A stretch of DNA of 64,000 nt from Cephaloticoccus primus (GTDB lineage Bacteria > Verrucomicrobiota > Verrucomicrobiia > Opitutales > Opitutaceae), in contig NZ_LSZQ01000030.1 of assembly GCF_001580015.1 (NCBI RefSeq), forward strand, positions 1-64,000, read 5' to 3'. This document shows positions 25,197 to 38,179 of the stretch, piece after piece. The first letter of the stretch is position 1. Every line of letters starts with the position of its first letter. The notes beneath the pieces were generated by a model that worked only from the letters and a program-made list of their open reading frames with translations, was not told where the DNA came from and searched no databases. A program made the translations under genes and the position numbers.

Positions 25197-27007
25197 TCCG
25201 CGAACTGGTGCAATCGGGCTTCCGGCTCGCGGGAACGCGCGACCCGAAGCTGGTGCGCGGCCTGATCTGGGCCGCCGCCGAAGGGCTGTTTATCGCTGCG
25301 CCGAGCGGGCTGCTCTACCTGCTCCTGAACGGCGTGTTTGCGCAAAACCTCAGGCCCGCACAGATCCTGTGCTACGGGCTTCTGATGGTGCTTTGTGCCG
25401 TGCTGCGCATCGTCGCGGGGCGACTCGGCATGCCACAGGTTTTTAGCGGCGCCTACGCGATGATGGGCGAGGCACGGCTGCGGATCGCCGACCACTTGCG
25501 CAAGCTGCCGCTCGGCTGGTTCGGCAAGCAGCGCGGCGGCGATCTCGGCGCACGGCTGACCTCCGATCTGGAGCTCGTCGAGCACCTGTGGTCGCACTTC
25601 CTCGGAGTCTTCGTGGCGGGCCTGGCCATGCCGCTGTTCCTCGTGGTTTTCCTGCTCTGGGTCGATTGGCGGCTGGCCTTGCTGCTCCTGATGGGCCTGC
25701 CGCTCGCGCTGCTGTCGCTCGTGTGGAGCCAGCGTGTCGCCGCGCGGCCCAGCACGCGGCTGATGACGGCCAACGCAGCCGCTCAATCTGCCCTGCTGGA
25801 GTACGTGCAGGGCATCGCCGTGATCCGCGGTTTTGGGCGTTTCGGTGACGTGTGGCAGCGGCTCGAAGCCACCTTGAGCGAACACCACAGGGCGCTGCTC
25901 GCGGTCGAGATAAAGCCCGCCCCGTGGCTGGCTGCGTACGGATTTTTCCTCGAAACAGGCTACCTGACGCTCGTGCTCACGGGGGCGTGGTGGCTGGCCG
26001 AGGGCACGCTCGGCCCCGCCACACTGCTGCTGTTTTTGGTGCTGGCGCTCCCCGTCTACCGGCAACTCTTCGAGGTCGGCCTGTCCACAATGATGCTGCG
26101 CTTCGCGCGGCGCGCGCTGGCGCGGATCGAGGCCATCCTGGGGGAAACCGCGCTGCCCGAGCCCGCCTTGACCAAGGCACCGCAGGGGCATGACATCGTG
26201 TTTGAGCGGGTGAGCTTCGCCTACGAAGCGCAGGGCGAACGGGCCGTGGCAGAGGTCCTGAGCCCAAGCGAAGCGGAGGCGGAAGCCGCACTGCCGCCAC
26301 AGGCACTCATTGACGTATCGTGCCGGATTTCGCCGCAGACGCTCACCGCAGTAGTCGGCCCCAGCGGCGCGGGGAAAAGCACTTTTGTGCACCTGATCGC
26401 GCGGCTGTGGGATGTGAGCAGCGGGGCGATTCGGCTGGGCGGCTTGGACTTGCGCGAGATCGGCACCGACGCGCTGCACCGGCATGTGGCAATGGTCTTT
26501 CAAGACGTGCTGCTGTTCTCCGGCTCCGTGCTCGACAACATCCGCATCGGCAAGCCCGACGCCACGCGCGACGAAGTCATTGAGGCCGCGCGGCGCGCGC
26601 AGGCACATGAGTTTATCGAGGCACTCCCGCAGGGCTACGACACGAGGGTTGATGAAGGCGGCGCCAGCCTTTCGGGTGGCGAGCGGCAGCGCCTCTCAAT
26701 CGCCCGCGCCCTGCTCAAGGACGCGCCCGTACTCCTCCTGGACGAAGCCACGGCCAGCGTCGATCCCTCGGCCGAAGCGCAAATCCAGCGCGCCATCGCC
26801 GAGCTCGCGCGCGGACGCACCGTCATCGTCATTGCCCACCGGCTCAAAAACGTGCGCCATGCCGATCAAATCCTCGTCCTCGAAAAAGGTCGCCTCGTCG
26901 AGCACGGCACACACGCCGAACTGCTGGAGCAGGGCGGCCTGTACTCGCGCCTGTGGGCCGCCCAACAAAACACCCCACACTGGCAACTGGGCTCCATCAT
27001 TCGCTGA
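25193..27007 (+). CDS. Exporter-fold ABC half-transporter 2 (YbtQ/IrtB-like)
   Basis: This is the partner of the preceding gene. Six hydrophobic helices (first LFIAAPSGLLYLLLNGVF) are followed by an ATPase domain with Walker A (GPSGAGKSTFVHL), the Q-loop (AMVFQDVLLFSG), the signature LSGGERQRLSIARALL and Walker B (PVLLLDEATASVD). The start ATG at 25193 has a textbook GGAAGGAGGTG ribosome site and overlaps the upstream stop by 4 bp, so the two are made in equal amounts and should form a heterodimer. An acidic insertion (EVLSPSEAEAEAALPPQ) interrupts the first ATPase strands. The operon ends at a perfect hairpin overlapping the stop codon. Confidence 0.92.
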   Translation: MIRELVQSGFRLAGTRDPKLVRGLIWAAAEGLFIAAPSGLLYLLLNGVFAQNLRPAQILCYGLLMVLCAVLRIVAGRLGMPQVFSGAYAMMGEARLRIADHLRKLPLGWFGKQRGGDLGARLTSDLELVEHLWSHFLGVFVAGLAMPLFLVVFLLWVDWRLALLLLMGLPLALLSLVWSQRVAARPSTRLMTANAAAQSALLEYVQGIAVIRGFGRFGDVWQRLEATLSEHHRALLAVEIKPAPWLAAYGFFLETGYLTLVLTGAWWLAEGTLGPATLLLFLVLALPVYRQLFEVGLSTMMLRFARRALARIEAILGETALPEPALTKAPQGHDIVFERVSFAYEAQGERAVAEVLSPSEAEAEAALPPQALIDVSCRISPQTLTAVVGPSGAGKSTFVHLIARLWDVSSGAIRLGGLDLREIGTDALHRHVAMVFQDVLLFSGSVLDNIRIGKPDATRDEVIEAARRAQAHEFIEALPQGYDTRVDEGGASLSGGERQRLSIARALLKDAPVLLLDEATASVDPSAEAQIQRAIAELARGRTVIVIAHRLKNVRHADQILVLEKGRLVEHGTHAELLEQGGLYSRLWAAQQNTPHWQLGSIIR

Positions 27008-27043
27008 GCTTTTAAAGCAATTGGCGATTTTCTTTAAAAGCTC
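27006..27043 (+). terminator. Perfect hairpin at the end of the siderophore operon
   Basis: GAGCTTTTAAAG (27006-27017) and CTTTAAAAGCTC (27032-27043) are perfect 12-bp arms, with a 14-nt loop ending in TTTT. The left arm overlaps the stop codon of the ABC gene. A second, slightly imperfect hairpin (GGGAAATTTAAG / CTTAAATTCCC) follows at 27047-27073. There is no long T run after either, so they may act in transcript stability as much as in termination. Confidence 0.6.
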
Positions 27044-27387
27044 TGCGGGAAATTTAAGTCCGCTTAAATTCCCCTCGGCCCTTTTTAAGTGAAGCGCCCC
27101 TTTCTTTAAAAGTGGAGCGTCGTAATGAATTGCGGAGCGCAGAAAAAATGCAGGCCGACTGCCCGGCTCCTGCCCTTGAAAAGACAGGTTTGCATCTGGA
27201 GTGGGCTGCTGAAGGAGGACGCGCGGAAAACAGCGTTGAGAACGCGATCAACGCAGTTACCGCGCGCCAAACTCGTTAACCCAAAAATTCGCCCCGATGG
27301 AAAAGCCCCCGCCTCTCCGACGAATTGGAAGGCTACGCCGACCAGCGATTTGGGCCGCCCTGCCCGCCCCTCGCTCGCCCCGCTACG
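27044..27387. other. Gap without a recognisable gene
   Basis: About 340 bp between the siderophore operon and the convergent ahcY gene. It is AT-richer than its surroundings up to about 27120, with a second hairpin at 27047-27073 and two related stretches (TTTTTAAGTGAAGCG near 27085 and CTTTAAAAGTGGAGCG near 27103). From about 27270 to 27300 it holds a fragment of the mosaic-repeat core (GTTAACCCAAAAATTCGCCC). A plus-strand frame at 27125-27391 has no protein-like features. Confidence 0.6.
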
Positions 27388-28824
<1,437 letters not shown>

Positions 28825-28990
28825 CGGGTAAGATGTGTGGATGTGGTTTATTTAGTGAAAATGGGCTGGGCGGGAGAGGGCGGGAGGCGGCCTTCGCCGG
28901 TTTACAGTTTAACCGGTAAACCAAAGCGGGCCGCCCGCGCGGGTTTCCGGCCCTCGGGTCGGAGGGTTCGTCCCGCGCATGCGTGGGCGT
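28825..28990. other. metK-ahcY gap with hairpin
   Basis: Between metK and ahcY the sequence contains GGTTTAC...GTAAACC inverted arms around 28899-28922 (TTTACAGTTTAACCGGTAAA), similar to the GTTAAAC/GTTAACC part of the mosaic-repeat core, and a GC-rich imperfect hairpin at about 28935-28970. I looked for the SAH riboswitch expected upstream of ahcY in some bacteria and could not match its conserved core. Confidence 0.45.
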
Positions 28991-30214
28991 TTACTTTTCC
29001 GCCCCCGTTTCTATGGCGGCCTTCAACTCGCTGACCTTGTCGGTCTTCTCCCAAGGCAGGCCCGCTTTGCCGAAATGGCCGTACTGCGTGGTCTGCCGGT
29101 AGAAGGGGTGCAGGAGGTCGAGCTGCTCAATGATGTCGGCCGGCTTGAAGCTGAATACCTTATCAATCGCCTTCACGATCTGCTCATCGGAGACCGTGCC
29201 CGTGCCAAAGGTGTTTACGTAAACGCTGACCGGCTTCGGGTGGCCAATCGCGTAGGCGACTTGCAGCTCGCATTGTTTGGCGAGACCCGCGGCGACGATG
29301 TTTTTGGCGACCCAGCGGCACATGTAGGCCGCCGAGCGATCGACCTTCGACGGGTCCTTGCCGGAAAAGGCGCCGCCGCCGTGGCGGCCCCAACCGCCGT
29401 AGCTGTCGACAATGATCTTGCGGCCCGTGAGGCCGGAGTCGCCTTGCGGCCCGCCCACGACGAACTTGCCGGTCGGGTTGACGAGGAACTCCGTGTTCCC
29501 GGTAAGCAGCTCGGCGGGGAGGACTTTTTTGATCACGTTATCGATGATGAAACGCTCGATCTCGGCATGCTTCACGTCCGCGCTGTGCTGCGTGGAAACG
29601 ACGACGTTTACAATCTCGGCGACGCGGCCATCGACGTAGCGGACGGAGACTTGCGACTTCGCATCGGGGCGCAGCCAGGCAACTTTGCCGCTCTTGCGCA
29701 GGCGCGTAAGCTCGCGGCCGAGCCGGTGCGCGAAAATCACTGGCGCGGGCATGAACTCCTCGGTCTCATCGGACGCGAAACCAAAGATCAGCCCTTGATC
29801 GCCCGCGCCTTGCTCGGCGGTTTTCTTGCCCTCGACGGAGCGCGCATCGACGCCTTGGGCGATGTCCGCAGATTGCGCGGTCAGGGTGTTGGTGATGAAC
29901 GCCGTGTCGGCGTGAAAAATGTCATCGTCATGCGTGTAGCCGATCTCGCGGATCGCTTCGCGGATGACCTGGTTCACGTTAAAGGCCGCATCAATCGGCT
30001 TCGAGCGGCCAGTCGTCTTGTCCTGAAGCTTGGGCAAGGTGATCTCCCCGCCGACGATGACCGTGTTCGACTTTACGAAAGTCTCGCAGGCCACCCGCGC
30101 GTTACGGTCAAAGGCCAAACAGGCATCAAGGATGCTGTCGGAGATAAAGTCCGCGACCTTATCCGGGTGGCCCTCACCGACCGATTCGGAGGAAAACACA
30201 AAGGAATTTGCCAT
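28991..30214 (-). CDS. metK: S-adenosylmethionine synthetase
   Basis: This enzyme makes S-adenosylmethionine from methionine and ATP. The N-terminus [20 protein letters not shown] sets the start at ATG 30214 rather than 30 bp upstream. Other signatures are [16 protein letters not shown] and [16 protein letters not shown], with catalytic residues in place. It is 407 residues long. It heads the metK-ahcY pair. The upstream 190 bp, shared with the divergent antitoxin-like gene, do not show a SAM riboswitch that I can recognise. Confidence 0.97.
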   Translation of the reverse strand: MANSFVFSSESVGEGHPDKVADFISDSILDACLAFDRNARVACETFVKSNTVIVGGEITLPKLQDKTTGRSKPIDAAFNVNQVIREAIREIGYTHDDDIFHADTAFITNTLTAQSADIAQGVDARSVEGKKTAEQGAGDQGLIFGFASDETEEFMPAPVIFAHRLGRELTRLRKSGKVAWLRPDAKSQVSVRYVDGRVAEIVNVVVSTQHSADVKHAEIERFIIDNVIKKVLPAELLTGNTEFLVNPTGKFVVGGPQGDSGLTGRKIIVDSYGGWGRHGGGAFSGKDPSKVDRSAAYMCRWVAKNIVAAGLAKQCELQVAYAIGHPKPVSVYVNTFGTGTVSDEQIVKAIDKVFSFKPADIIEQLDLLHPFYRQTTQYGHFGKAGLPWEKTDKVSELKAAIETGAEK

Positions 30215-30403
30215 AACAGCGCCGAGCACAGGCACCCGCTCCACTCAACGCAAGCCGCGAAAACATCATATTTGAATTTACTGATGGATATGACGGAGAT
30301 CGTGTCGTGTTCCAGGTTCGCGCAGGAAAAGGAGCCGAAGAGCTCTTGCGGGAAAAGCGGGCCGGGCCTAGTTCTCCCTGAAAAAAGGAAAGGAACACCT
30401 GCC

Positions 30404-30760
30404 ATGCCCATTGCCCAACTCGCCGAGCCGCCGACACAGTCGCTCCCCGCCAAGCCGCGGGCCGAGTCCCGCAAACCCCAGCGAGCGAGCAAAAGGCCGC
30501 CCATCGACTTGACCAAGGAAACGCTCTCCGCTTCCGAGGGCTCCCGACTCCTCAACCAGGAAGAATGGATCCTGCGCATGCTCTGCCGCAGCGGTTCCAT
30601 CCCCAGCCGCGAGATCAACGGCGAGTACCACATCCCGCTGCCCGACTTCTTTGCCTACCGGCGCGAACGGCAGGCGATTTTCGATGAGCTGGATAGCGAC
30701 GACTTCATGGACCAGATGGCTGAAATCAGCGCCGAGCTGGAGAGGCAGGGGCTCCAGTAG
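30404..30760 (+). CDS. Excisionase-like HTH protein, probable antitoxin
   Basis: A 118-residue protein. The first 45 residues are basic and Pro-rich. Residues about 46-95 (LSASEGSRLLN, EEWILRMLCRSG, SIPSREINGEYHIPLPDFFA) look like the winged helix-turn-helix of excisionase/MerR-like DNA-binding domains, and the C-terminus is acidic and helical (ELDSDDFMDQMAEISAELER). The start ATG 30404 has AAGGAAAGGAA upstream. It lies 54 bp upstream of a PIN-domain gene on the same strand, an arrangement seen in type II toxin-antitoxin pairs where the HTH protein neutralises the toxin and represses the operon. The role is inferred from context. Confidence 0.65.
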   Translation: MPIAQLAEPPTQSLPAKPRAESRKPQRASKRPPIDLTKETLSASEGSRLLNQEEWILRMLCRSGSIPSREINGEYHIPLPDFFAYRRERQAIFDELDSDDFMDQMAEISAELERQGLQ

Positions 30761-30761
30761 A

Positions 30762-30798
30762 GGGCAGACGGGACAGGCTCCTGCCCCCCAGTTTTTTT
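30762..30798 (+). terminator. Intrinsic terminator between antitoxin and toxin genes
   Basis: GGGCAG (30763 region) pairs with CTGCCC (30781-30786), with an inner CAGG-CT-CCTG stem, followed by seven T at 30792-30798. It lies just after the antitoxin stop and before the PIN gene start at 30815. It probably reduces read-through into the toxin gene. Confidence 0.65.
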
Positions 30799-30814
30799 AA
30801 TCCGGCCTACTCCG

Positions 30815-31405
30815 ATGAGCACCTCCATCAATACGGCAGTAGTGCCGGAACTCGTAGCGGTTGATGCCTGTGTTTTGGCCAATCAGAAGGTCGCCAACGT
30901 AGTGCTCACGTTCGCCAAGCTCTCATCGGCCCCCTTTTCTCCGCGCTGGTCTTCGCAGATTCTTGAGGAGACCTACCGCACTCACACGGAGAGTCTACAT
31001 TGGGATCCGCGGATCGCTCGCGGTTTTCAGGCGGCGGTTCTGGCCCAGTTTCCGACCAGCTTGGTCAGCGGCTACGAAAAGTGGATTCCCCGCTGTACGA
31101 ATCACGAAAAAGACCGGCACGTCCTGGCCTGTGCGATTGAGTCCAAGGCAGGCACGCTCCTCACCTACAACTTGCGCGACTTTGCCTCAAAGGATCTGAG
31201 CCCTTGGCGCATCCGGGCCCTCCACCCGCAGGACTACCTGCTTGAGCTTCATAGGCAGAACGACAGATGGGTGCAGGCTGCACTTGAGAAAGTCGCAATC
31301 AAGCGCTCACAAAAACTCGGGCGCCGAGTCACCGTCCGGGACGAGCTAAAGGTGCTTGCGCCCTTCGTCCCCGAGTTCGCCAAAACGCTCCTCGCACAGA
31401 TCTGA
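30815..31405 (+). CDS. PIN-domain ribonuclease, probable VapC-like toxin
   Basis: PIN domains are Mg-dependent ribonucleases. The acidic positions are visible: VAVDACVLANQK (first Asp), SSQILEETYR (Glu), KDRHVLACAIESKAGTLLTY (Asp) and NLRDFASKDL (last Asp). The layout fits the PIN_3-type family (196 residues, with a helical C-terminal extension of about 70 residues). It follows the HTH gene and is a likely toxin. It begins 17 nt after an intrinsic terminator's T run. Confidence 0.8.
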   Translation: MSTSINTAVVPELVAVDACVLANQKVANVVLTFAKLSSAPFSPRWSSQILEETYRTHTESLHWDPRIARGFQAAVLAQFPTSLVSGYEKWIPRCTNHEKDRHVLACAIESKAGTLLTYNLRDFASKDLSPWRIRALHPQDYLLELHRQNDRWVQAALEKVAIKRSQKLGRRVTVRDELKVLAPFVPEFAKTLLAQI

Positions 31406-31413
31406 GGCAGTCG

Positions 31414-32088
31414 GTGCCGCCCCGCAAAACCGTAGGCCCATCCCTCCAAGTGATTGCCAAACTCGACAGCCCTCATCAAAGGCGGGGACGCTTGTATACG
31501 CTGCTCGGCAGGTCGCTGATGGGGCGCAGACGCCTGCACCCGCTGGCACAGAGCTACACCATCCTAGCGGTTGGTTTTGCCACACTCGTGGTGCCATGGG
31601 GACTGTCGGGGAGCGCTACTGCCGCAGTCTTCGCACTGGAAGGCGCGGGACTGGTTTGGCTCGGCTGGGTGCAACAGTGGCGCTCGGCGCGCATCGGCGG
31701 CATAATGCTGCAGGTCGCCGCCGCGCTGTTCTGGATTCAGGCGGCAGTACCTGTGGCCCGCGAGAATGCCGAGGCGTTTGTAGTCATCGCCAATGCGGGC
31801 TTCATCGGCGGGGGGATGATCGCTTTGGCCGGCCTCGCCATTGCCTGGCTGTATCGGCAGCATGCCCCCCGCAGCTACATCGCACGTGGCGCCTATTTGT
31901 GGGGGCTGGGCTGGTGGCTGGGGATCGCGGGGCGGGAAATCCTCGAATACGGCCAAACGCATTATTTCCTGCATGACTATAGCTGGCGCTATGAACTGCA
32001 CACACTGCTGCTGCTGTTGGGCCTCACCGGCTGGCTGGCGGCAGCCCGGAAGCGGCATACCACGCGTGCCTTGGTCTCCAGCCATTAG
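31414..32088 (+). pseudogene. Truncated DUF2339 membrane protein remnant
   Basis: The frame encodes a multi-helix membrane segment: LAQSYTILAVGFATLVVPWG, AVFALEGAGLVWLGWVQQW, IGGIMLQVAAALFWIQAAV and more to residue 224. These are segments of DUF2339 proteins, which are usually 800-1000 residues long; only part of the later half is present. The first 45 residues have no hydrophobic helix or signal. It starts 8 bp after the PIN gene, so it may still be transcribed. A deletion or insertion event at the toxin-antitoxin locus probably removed the rest. Confidence 0.6.
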
Positions 32089-32187
32089 GAGCACTCACTG
32101 AAACCGGCCCCTGCGCAGCAGGGAAGCAGTCGCTACGTGGCCACAAAGATCCGCGCGGGCGTCAATGGGAGCAGACACCCGCCCCAT

Positions 32188-33276
32188 TCAGCCAAGGAAG
32201 TAGCCGCGTTGCTTTTCCGAAATCGGCAGGGCCGCGCGCTCCATGACTTTCAGAAAATCCTCCCAGATGGTGCGCTTCGAGCGGTTCGACTGGTTCCGCA
32301 AGATGTAGCTCGGGTGGTAGGTGACCATCAGCGGGCAGCCCGCGAATTCGCGCCACTTCCCGCGCAGCTCGCCCAGCGTTTTAAACGCATCGTGCCCGAG
32401 CAGGCCGCGAGCCGCAGTCGCTCCCAGCGCGACGATCACCTGCGGCGTGAGGATCGAGAGCTGCGCCTGCAAGTAGGGCAGGCAGTAGGCCATCTCCTCC
32501 GGCGTCGGCGGACGGTTGCCCACTTGCTCGCCGTCCGCGCGCAGAGTCGGCATTTGCGGCCGCCAGTTCATGATGTTGGCGATGTAAACGTCTTCGCGTG
32601 CCAAGCCCATCGCCTGAATCATCTTGGTGAGAAGCTGCCCCGCGCGACCGACAAAGGGCTCGCCCTGCTCCTCCTCATCCGCGCCCGGTGCCTCGCCCAC
32701 GAACACGATCTTCGCCTCGGGATTCCCCACGCCAAAGACGACCCGCTTGCCGGGCCGGAGCTGCGCGCGGCAAACCTCGTCGCTGAGGACGATCTCGCGC
32801 AGCGCGGCGAGCCGCTCCGCCTTCGTGCCCGCTGTGGGTATCGTGAAAGTCGCAGACCTTGTTATTGACGGCGTCGGAAGCGGCGGAGGCGGCTCTTTCA
32901 CCGGCGGCGAACTCAACGCAGGCGCAGGTTCGAGTGGGGAAAGTGCGGCCGCGAGTTGAGGCCGCGCTGCGCTCGGGCGCGGCGAGGCGGGAGCGGCAGG
33001 AGCGGCGCCGACGGCAGCAGGGCGGCTTTCCATGTGGGCGAGTGGTGCGGATTCACGAGTTGGACGCGGCTCGGGGCGTGCTACCCCGCGCAACTCGCCG
33101 ACGGAACGGTTTGCCGCCGATTGGCCTTCGGAGACGACAGGCTGCGCACTCGCCCTCCGCTTCCGCACGGCGGCGCGCAGCCGCTCCAGACTCTCGGGAG
33201 CGACCGAGATTTCGCGCAGCCCGCTGGCCTTCAGGCGGCGGAGCTCCTCGGTTAACGCAGTCAGTGAGGCACGCAT
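32188..33276 (-). CDS. udg: Family 4-type uracil-DNA glycosylase
   Basis: This repair enzyme removes uracil from DNA. The catalytic/uracil motif [20 protein letters not shown] and the DNA-binding HPSYILRNQ are present. The iron-sulfur ligands of classic family 4 enzymes are only partly kept: the motif normally reading CRP is WRP ([10 protein letters not shown]), and the N-terminal pair has one Cys (DEVCRAQL), while AYCLPYL keeps its Cys. The first 140 residues (of 362) hold a short conserved N-terminal segment ([20 protein letters not shown]) and a long Pro/Ala linker. It lies 24 bp downstream of ribE on the same strand. Confidence 0.88.
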   Translation of the reverse strand: MRASLTALTEELRRLKASGLREISVAPESLERLRAAVRKRRASAQPVVSEGQSAANRSVGELRGVARPEPRPTRESAPLAHMESRPAAVGAAPAAPASPRPSAARPQLAAALSPLEPAPALSSPPVKEPPPPLPTPSITRSATFTIPTAGTKAERLAALREIVLSDEVCRAQLRPGKRVVFGVGNPEAKIVFVGEAPGADEEEQGEPFVGRAGQLLTKMIQAMGLAREDVYIANIMNWRPQMPTLRADGEQVGNRPPTPEEMAYCLPYLQAQLSILTPQVIVALGATAARGLLGHDAFKTLGELRGKWREFAGCPLMVTYHPSYILRNQSNRSKRTIWEDFLKVMERAALPISEKQRGYFLG

Positions 33277-33300
33277 CGGCAGTCGTCGTCGCAGCGCGTG

Positions 33301-34095
33301 TTAGCCCTGCGCAAAATCAGCACCGTCGAGCGCAGCGAGCTCAACCACCTGCGCATCGGCCCCACTAGAGCTTCCCGATACGCCGCGCCGCGAATCGCCA
33401 AGGATCTTGGCCGCGTATTTGCCCAAAAGATCGTATTCGAGGTTCACCGGATCGCCCGGGCGCTTTTCGCCCAGATTGGTCTCGGCCAGCGTGGTGGGGA
33501 TCAGCCACACGGCCAGCCGCCCGTCATCGACTTCGGCCACGGTGAGCGAAACGCCATCAATCGCGATTGAGCCCTTATGAACGATGGGCCCGCGCTGTGC
33601 CTCATCCTCGGGCAAGCTGACTTCCAGACGATAGTCCGCGCCGTGCCGGGTCAGGCTCACGACCCGGCCCACACCGTCAATGTGGCCGGTGACGAAGTGG
33701 CCGCCGAGCCGCGCATCGGCCCGCAAGCTGCGCTCAAGATTGAGGTGCCGCTCCTCCCGCTCGCCCTGCCCGTTCCGTCGCTCGCCACCCGCACCCGCGT
33801 TGGCGCCGCTAGCGGGCACGCCGCTCAACGCGGCAAAATTCGTCAACCGCCGCGTTTCTTCCAAAACGTCGAAGGTGAGCGTCCCCGCGTCGCGATCAAT
33901 CGCCACCACGGTCAGGCAGCAGCCGTTGACGGCGATACTGTCGCCCAGGGCCGCGTCGCTCAGGACACGCCTGGCGGCGAGTGTCAGGTGCCAACTTCCT
34001 TCGCTCACGGCGCCCGAGCTCGCATCGACCTCAGCACTCGCGGCACGGGAAAACGCGAGCAGCCGTCCTTTTTCTTCTACAAGACCGGTAAACAT
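33301..34095 (-). CDS. ribE: Riboflavin synthase alpha chain
   Basis: This enzyme converts two molecules of 6,7-dimethyl-8-ribityllumazine to riboflavin and its precursor. The N-terminus MFTGLVEEKGRL is the family hallmark and sets the start at ATG 34095. The two lumazine-binding repeats show GDSIAVNGCCLTV and KGSIAIDGVSLTVAEVDD, and HFVTGHIDGVG lies between them. There is a Gly/Asn/Arg-rich insertion of about 30 residues in the first repeat (ASGANAGAGGERRNGQGERE), and the C-terminus is extended beyond the usual YDLLGKYAA. It is 264 residues long, compared with about 200-220. Confidence 0.94.
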   Translation of the reverse strand: MFTGLVEEKGRLLAFSRAASAEVDASSGAVSEGSWHLTLAARRVLSDAALGDSIAVNGCCLTVVAIDRDAGTLTFDVLEETRRLTNFAALSGVPASGANAGAGGERRNGQGEREERHLNLERSLRADARLGGHFVTGHIDGVGRVVSLTRHGADYRLEVSLPEDEAQRGPIVHKGSIAIDGVSLTVAEVDDGRLAVWLIPTTLAETNLGEKRPGDPVNLEYDLLGKYAAKILGDSRRGVSGSSSGADAQVVELAALDGADFAQG

Positions 34096-34150
34096 GGGAG
34101 CAGGATTTGCAGGCACGCCGCCGCTGCGCACGCGCGATTTTGAGGTGTGG

Positions 34151-35359
34151 TTAATAAGGCGCGTTTTCGAGCGTGAGGATCAAGATGCGTGGCTCGTCCG
34201 CACGCTCGCGGACGACCTCGATAAAGAGCGTATCCCCGGGCGCCCGACGCGCGACTTCGCGCTCCAGATAACGGCCCAGCCGACTCGGCGGGCGGATCGC
34301 GGGCAGCTCGCGGCTGTTGATCGATACGACCACATCGCCCGGCTGCATGCCCGCTTTTTGCGCCGGGCTGTCGGGCAAGACATCGCCCACCGTCAGGGCC
34401 GGCCGTTTACCGAGGCCGAGCCGCTCGGCAGTCTCGCGATCAACCGGCCGCAGCCGCTCAAAGCCGGCCCAGGCAGCCGTGCGCGCCGAAGCACTGGCGG
34501 GGATGCGTGTGCGCAAGTGCGGCAAGACCTCTTCGGCGAGGAGCACAGCGGAAGTCTCGTCGGGATTGATCATCACGACGGGGATTCCGTCGCGGTCGCG
34601 CTCGGAGAACTGGAGCGCAGCCTGGCCAAAACCGCCCTGCCCCAGCCCCACGAAATCCCCCGCGCCGTTAAAAACGGGTAGGCCAGGGCCCGCTACCTCA
34701 CGCGCGGCAAAGGCGAAGGCCTCGGGCACTTCTGCGACGAGAGACACACGGCTACTCAGAAAATACGGCGCGAAGCCCTCATCTTTCTTGCGCAATCCGA
34801 TGCCCCAAAGCTCTTCGGCCACCTGGGGCCGCGAAGACTGCCCGTCGTAAAAACTCAGCGCACGAAAACGCGTAATCGGGGTGAGCAGGGCCGCCGCACC
34901 CGGCGACTCCACCTGTACGAAATGCCAGTCCGTAAAGGCATCGTAGCCGAGATAACGTGCCGGAATCGGCGCATCGGTGTCTCCGCCCGGCAGGTAAATA
35001 CGAAAATCTCTGAGCGCATCGAGCGGCATCTGTTGATCAATCGCGCCCGTACTGAAAATCACCGTCCCGCTCTCGTCGATCACGGTGCCAAAGGCCTGAA
35101 CCTCTCCCGAAGACGCCACCCCGCCGGTGCCCGCTATGCGAAACTCGACCGCTACAACGCTCGCACTGCGTTCGCGCCAAAGCTCGGTGAGCGATTGCGC
35201 CGGGGAGCGCGCAGGCAGCAGCGCCAGAAGCGTGCAAAATGCGGCCAGCAACACCGAAGCGAAAGCCCGCTTCGGAGCGCTTGCCCGAGGCTGGCGCGGC
35301 CCCCGTGCGGGGAAGGAGATTGACCCAAAAAGCGGATAATTCACGGTGGACCGTTTCAT
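34151..35359 (-). CDS. Exported PDZ protein with degenerate HtrA-like domain
   Basis: A long basic N-region leads into a signal peptide (VLLAAFCTLLALLPARSPAQ). The middle (about 60-280) has the layout of trypsin-like HtrA/DegP domains (SVVAVEFRIAGTGG, GTVIDESGTVIFSTGAI). At the place of the catalytic GNSGGP motif, however, it reads GPGLPVFNGAGDFVGLG, with no serine, and the His/Asp positions are not clear. A single PDZ domain follows (TVGDVLPDSPAQKAGMQPGD, VVVSINSRELPA). It is probably a periplasmic scaffold or regulator rather than a protease. Its ATG at 35359 lies only three bases from the divergent leuS start. Confidence 0.75.
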   Translation of the reverse strand: MKRSTVNYPLFGSISFPARGPRQPRASAPKRAFASVLLAAFCTLLALLPARSPAQSLTELWRERSASVVAVEFRIAGTGGVASSGEVQAFGTVIDESGTVIFSTGAIDQQMPLDALRDFRIYLPGGDTDAPIPARYLGYDAFTDWHFVQVESPGAAALLTPITRFRALSFYDGQSSRPQVAEELWGIGLRKKDEGFAPYFLSSRVSLVAEVPEAFAFAAREVAGPGLPVFNGAGDFVGLGQGGFGQAALQFSERDRDGIPVVMINPDETSAVLLAEEVLPHLRTRIPASASARTAAWAGFERLRPVDRETAERLGLGKRPALTVGDVLPDSPAQKAGMQPGDVVVSINSRELPAIRPPSRLGRYLEREVARRAPGDTLFIEVVRERADEPRILILTLENAPY

Positions 35360-35362
35360 ATT

Positions 35363-38059
<2,697 letters not shown>

Positions 38060-38179
38060 TACAAATACTTAGTAAAAAGCTCGCTATACCGTGTGGTACG
38101 CACTCGTAATTTTTTGCCGAGGCAATACCCAACCAAAACTACTCTCCTCCATACGCAGTCCTAACTCGCACAAAACATC

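Noticed and set aside
28979-30403. Upstream part of the frame that ends in the HTH antitoxin-like gene
   Set aside because: It is antisense to metK. Only the last 118 codons from ATG 30404 are outside metK, have a ribosome site and look like a protein.
30215-30403. SAM riboswitch upstream of metK, or SAH riboswitch upstream of ahcY (28825-28990)
   Set aside because: Searched by eye for the conserved cores and found no convincing match.
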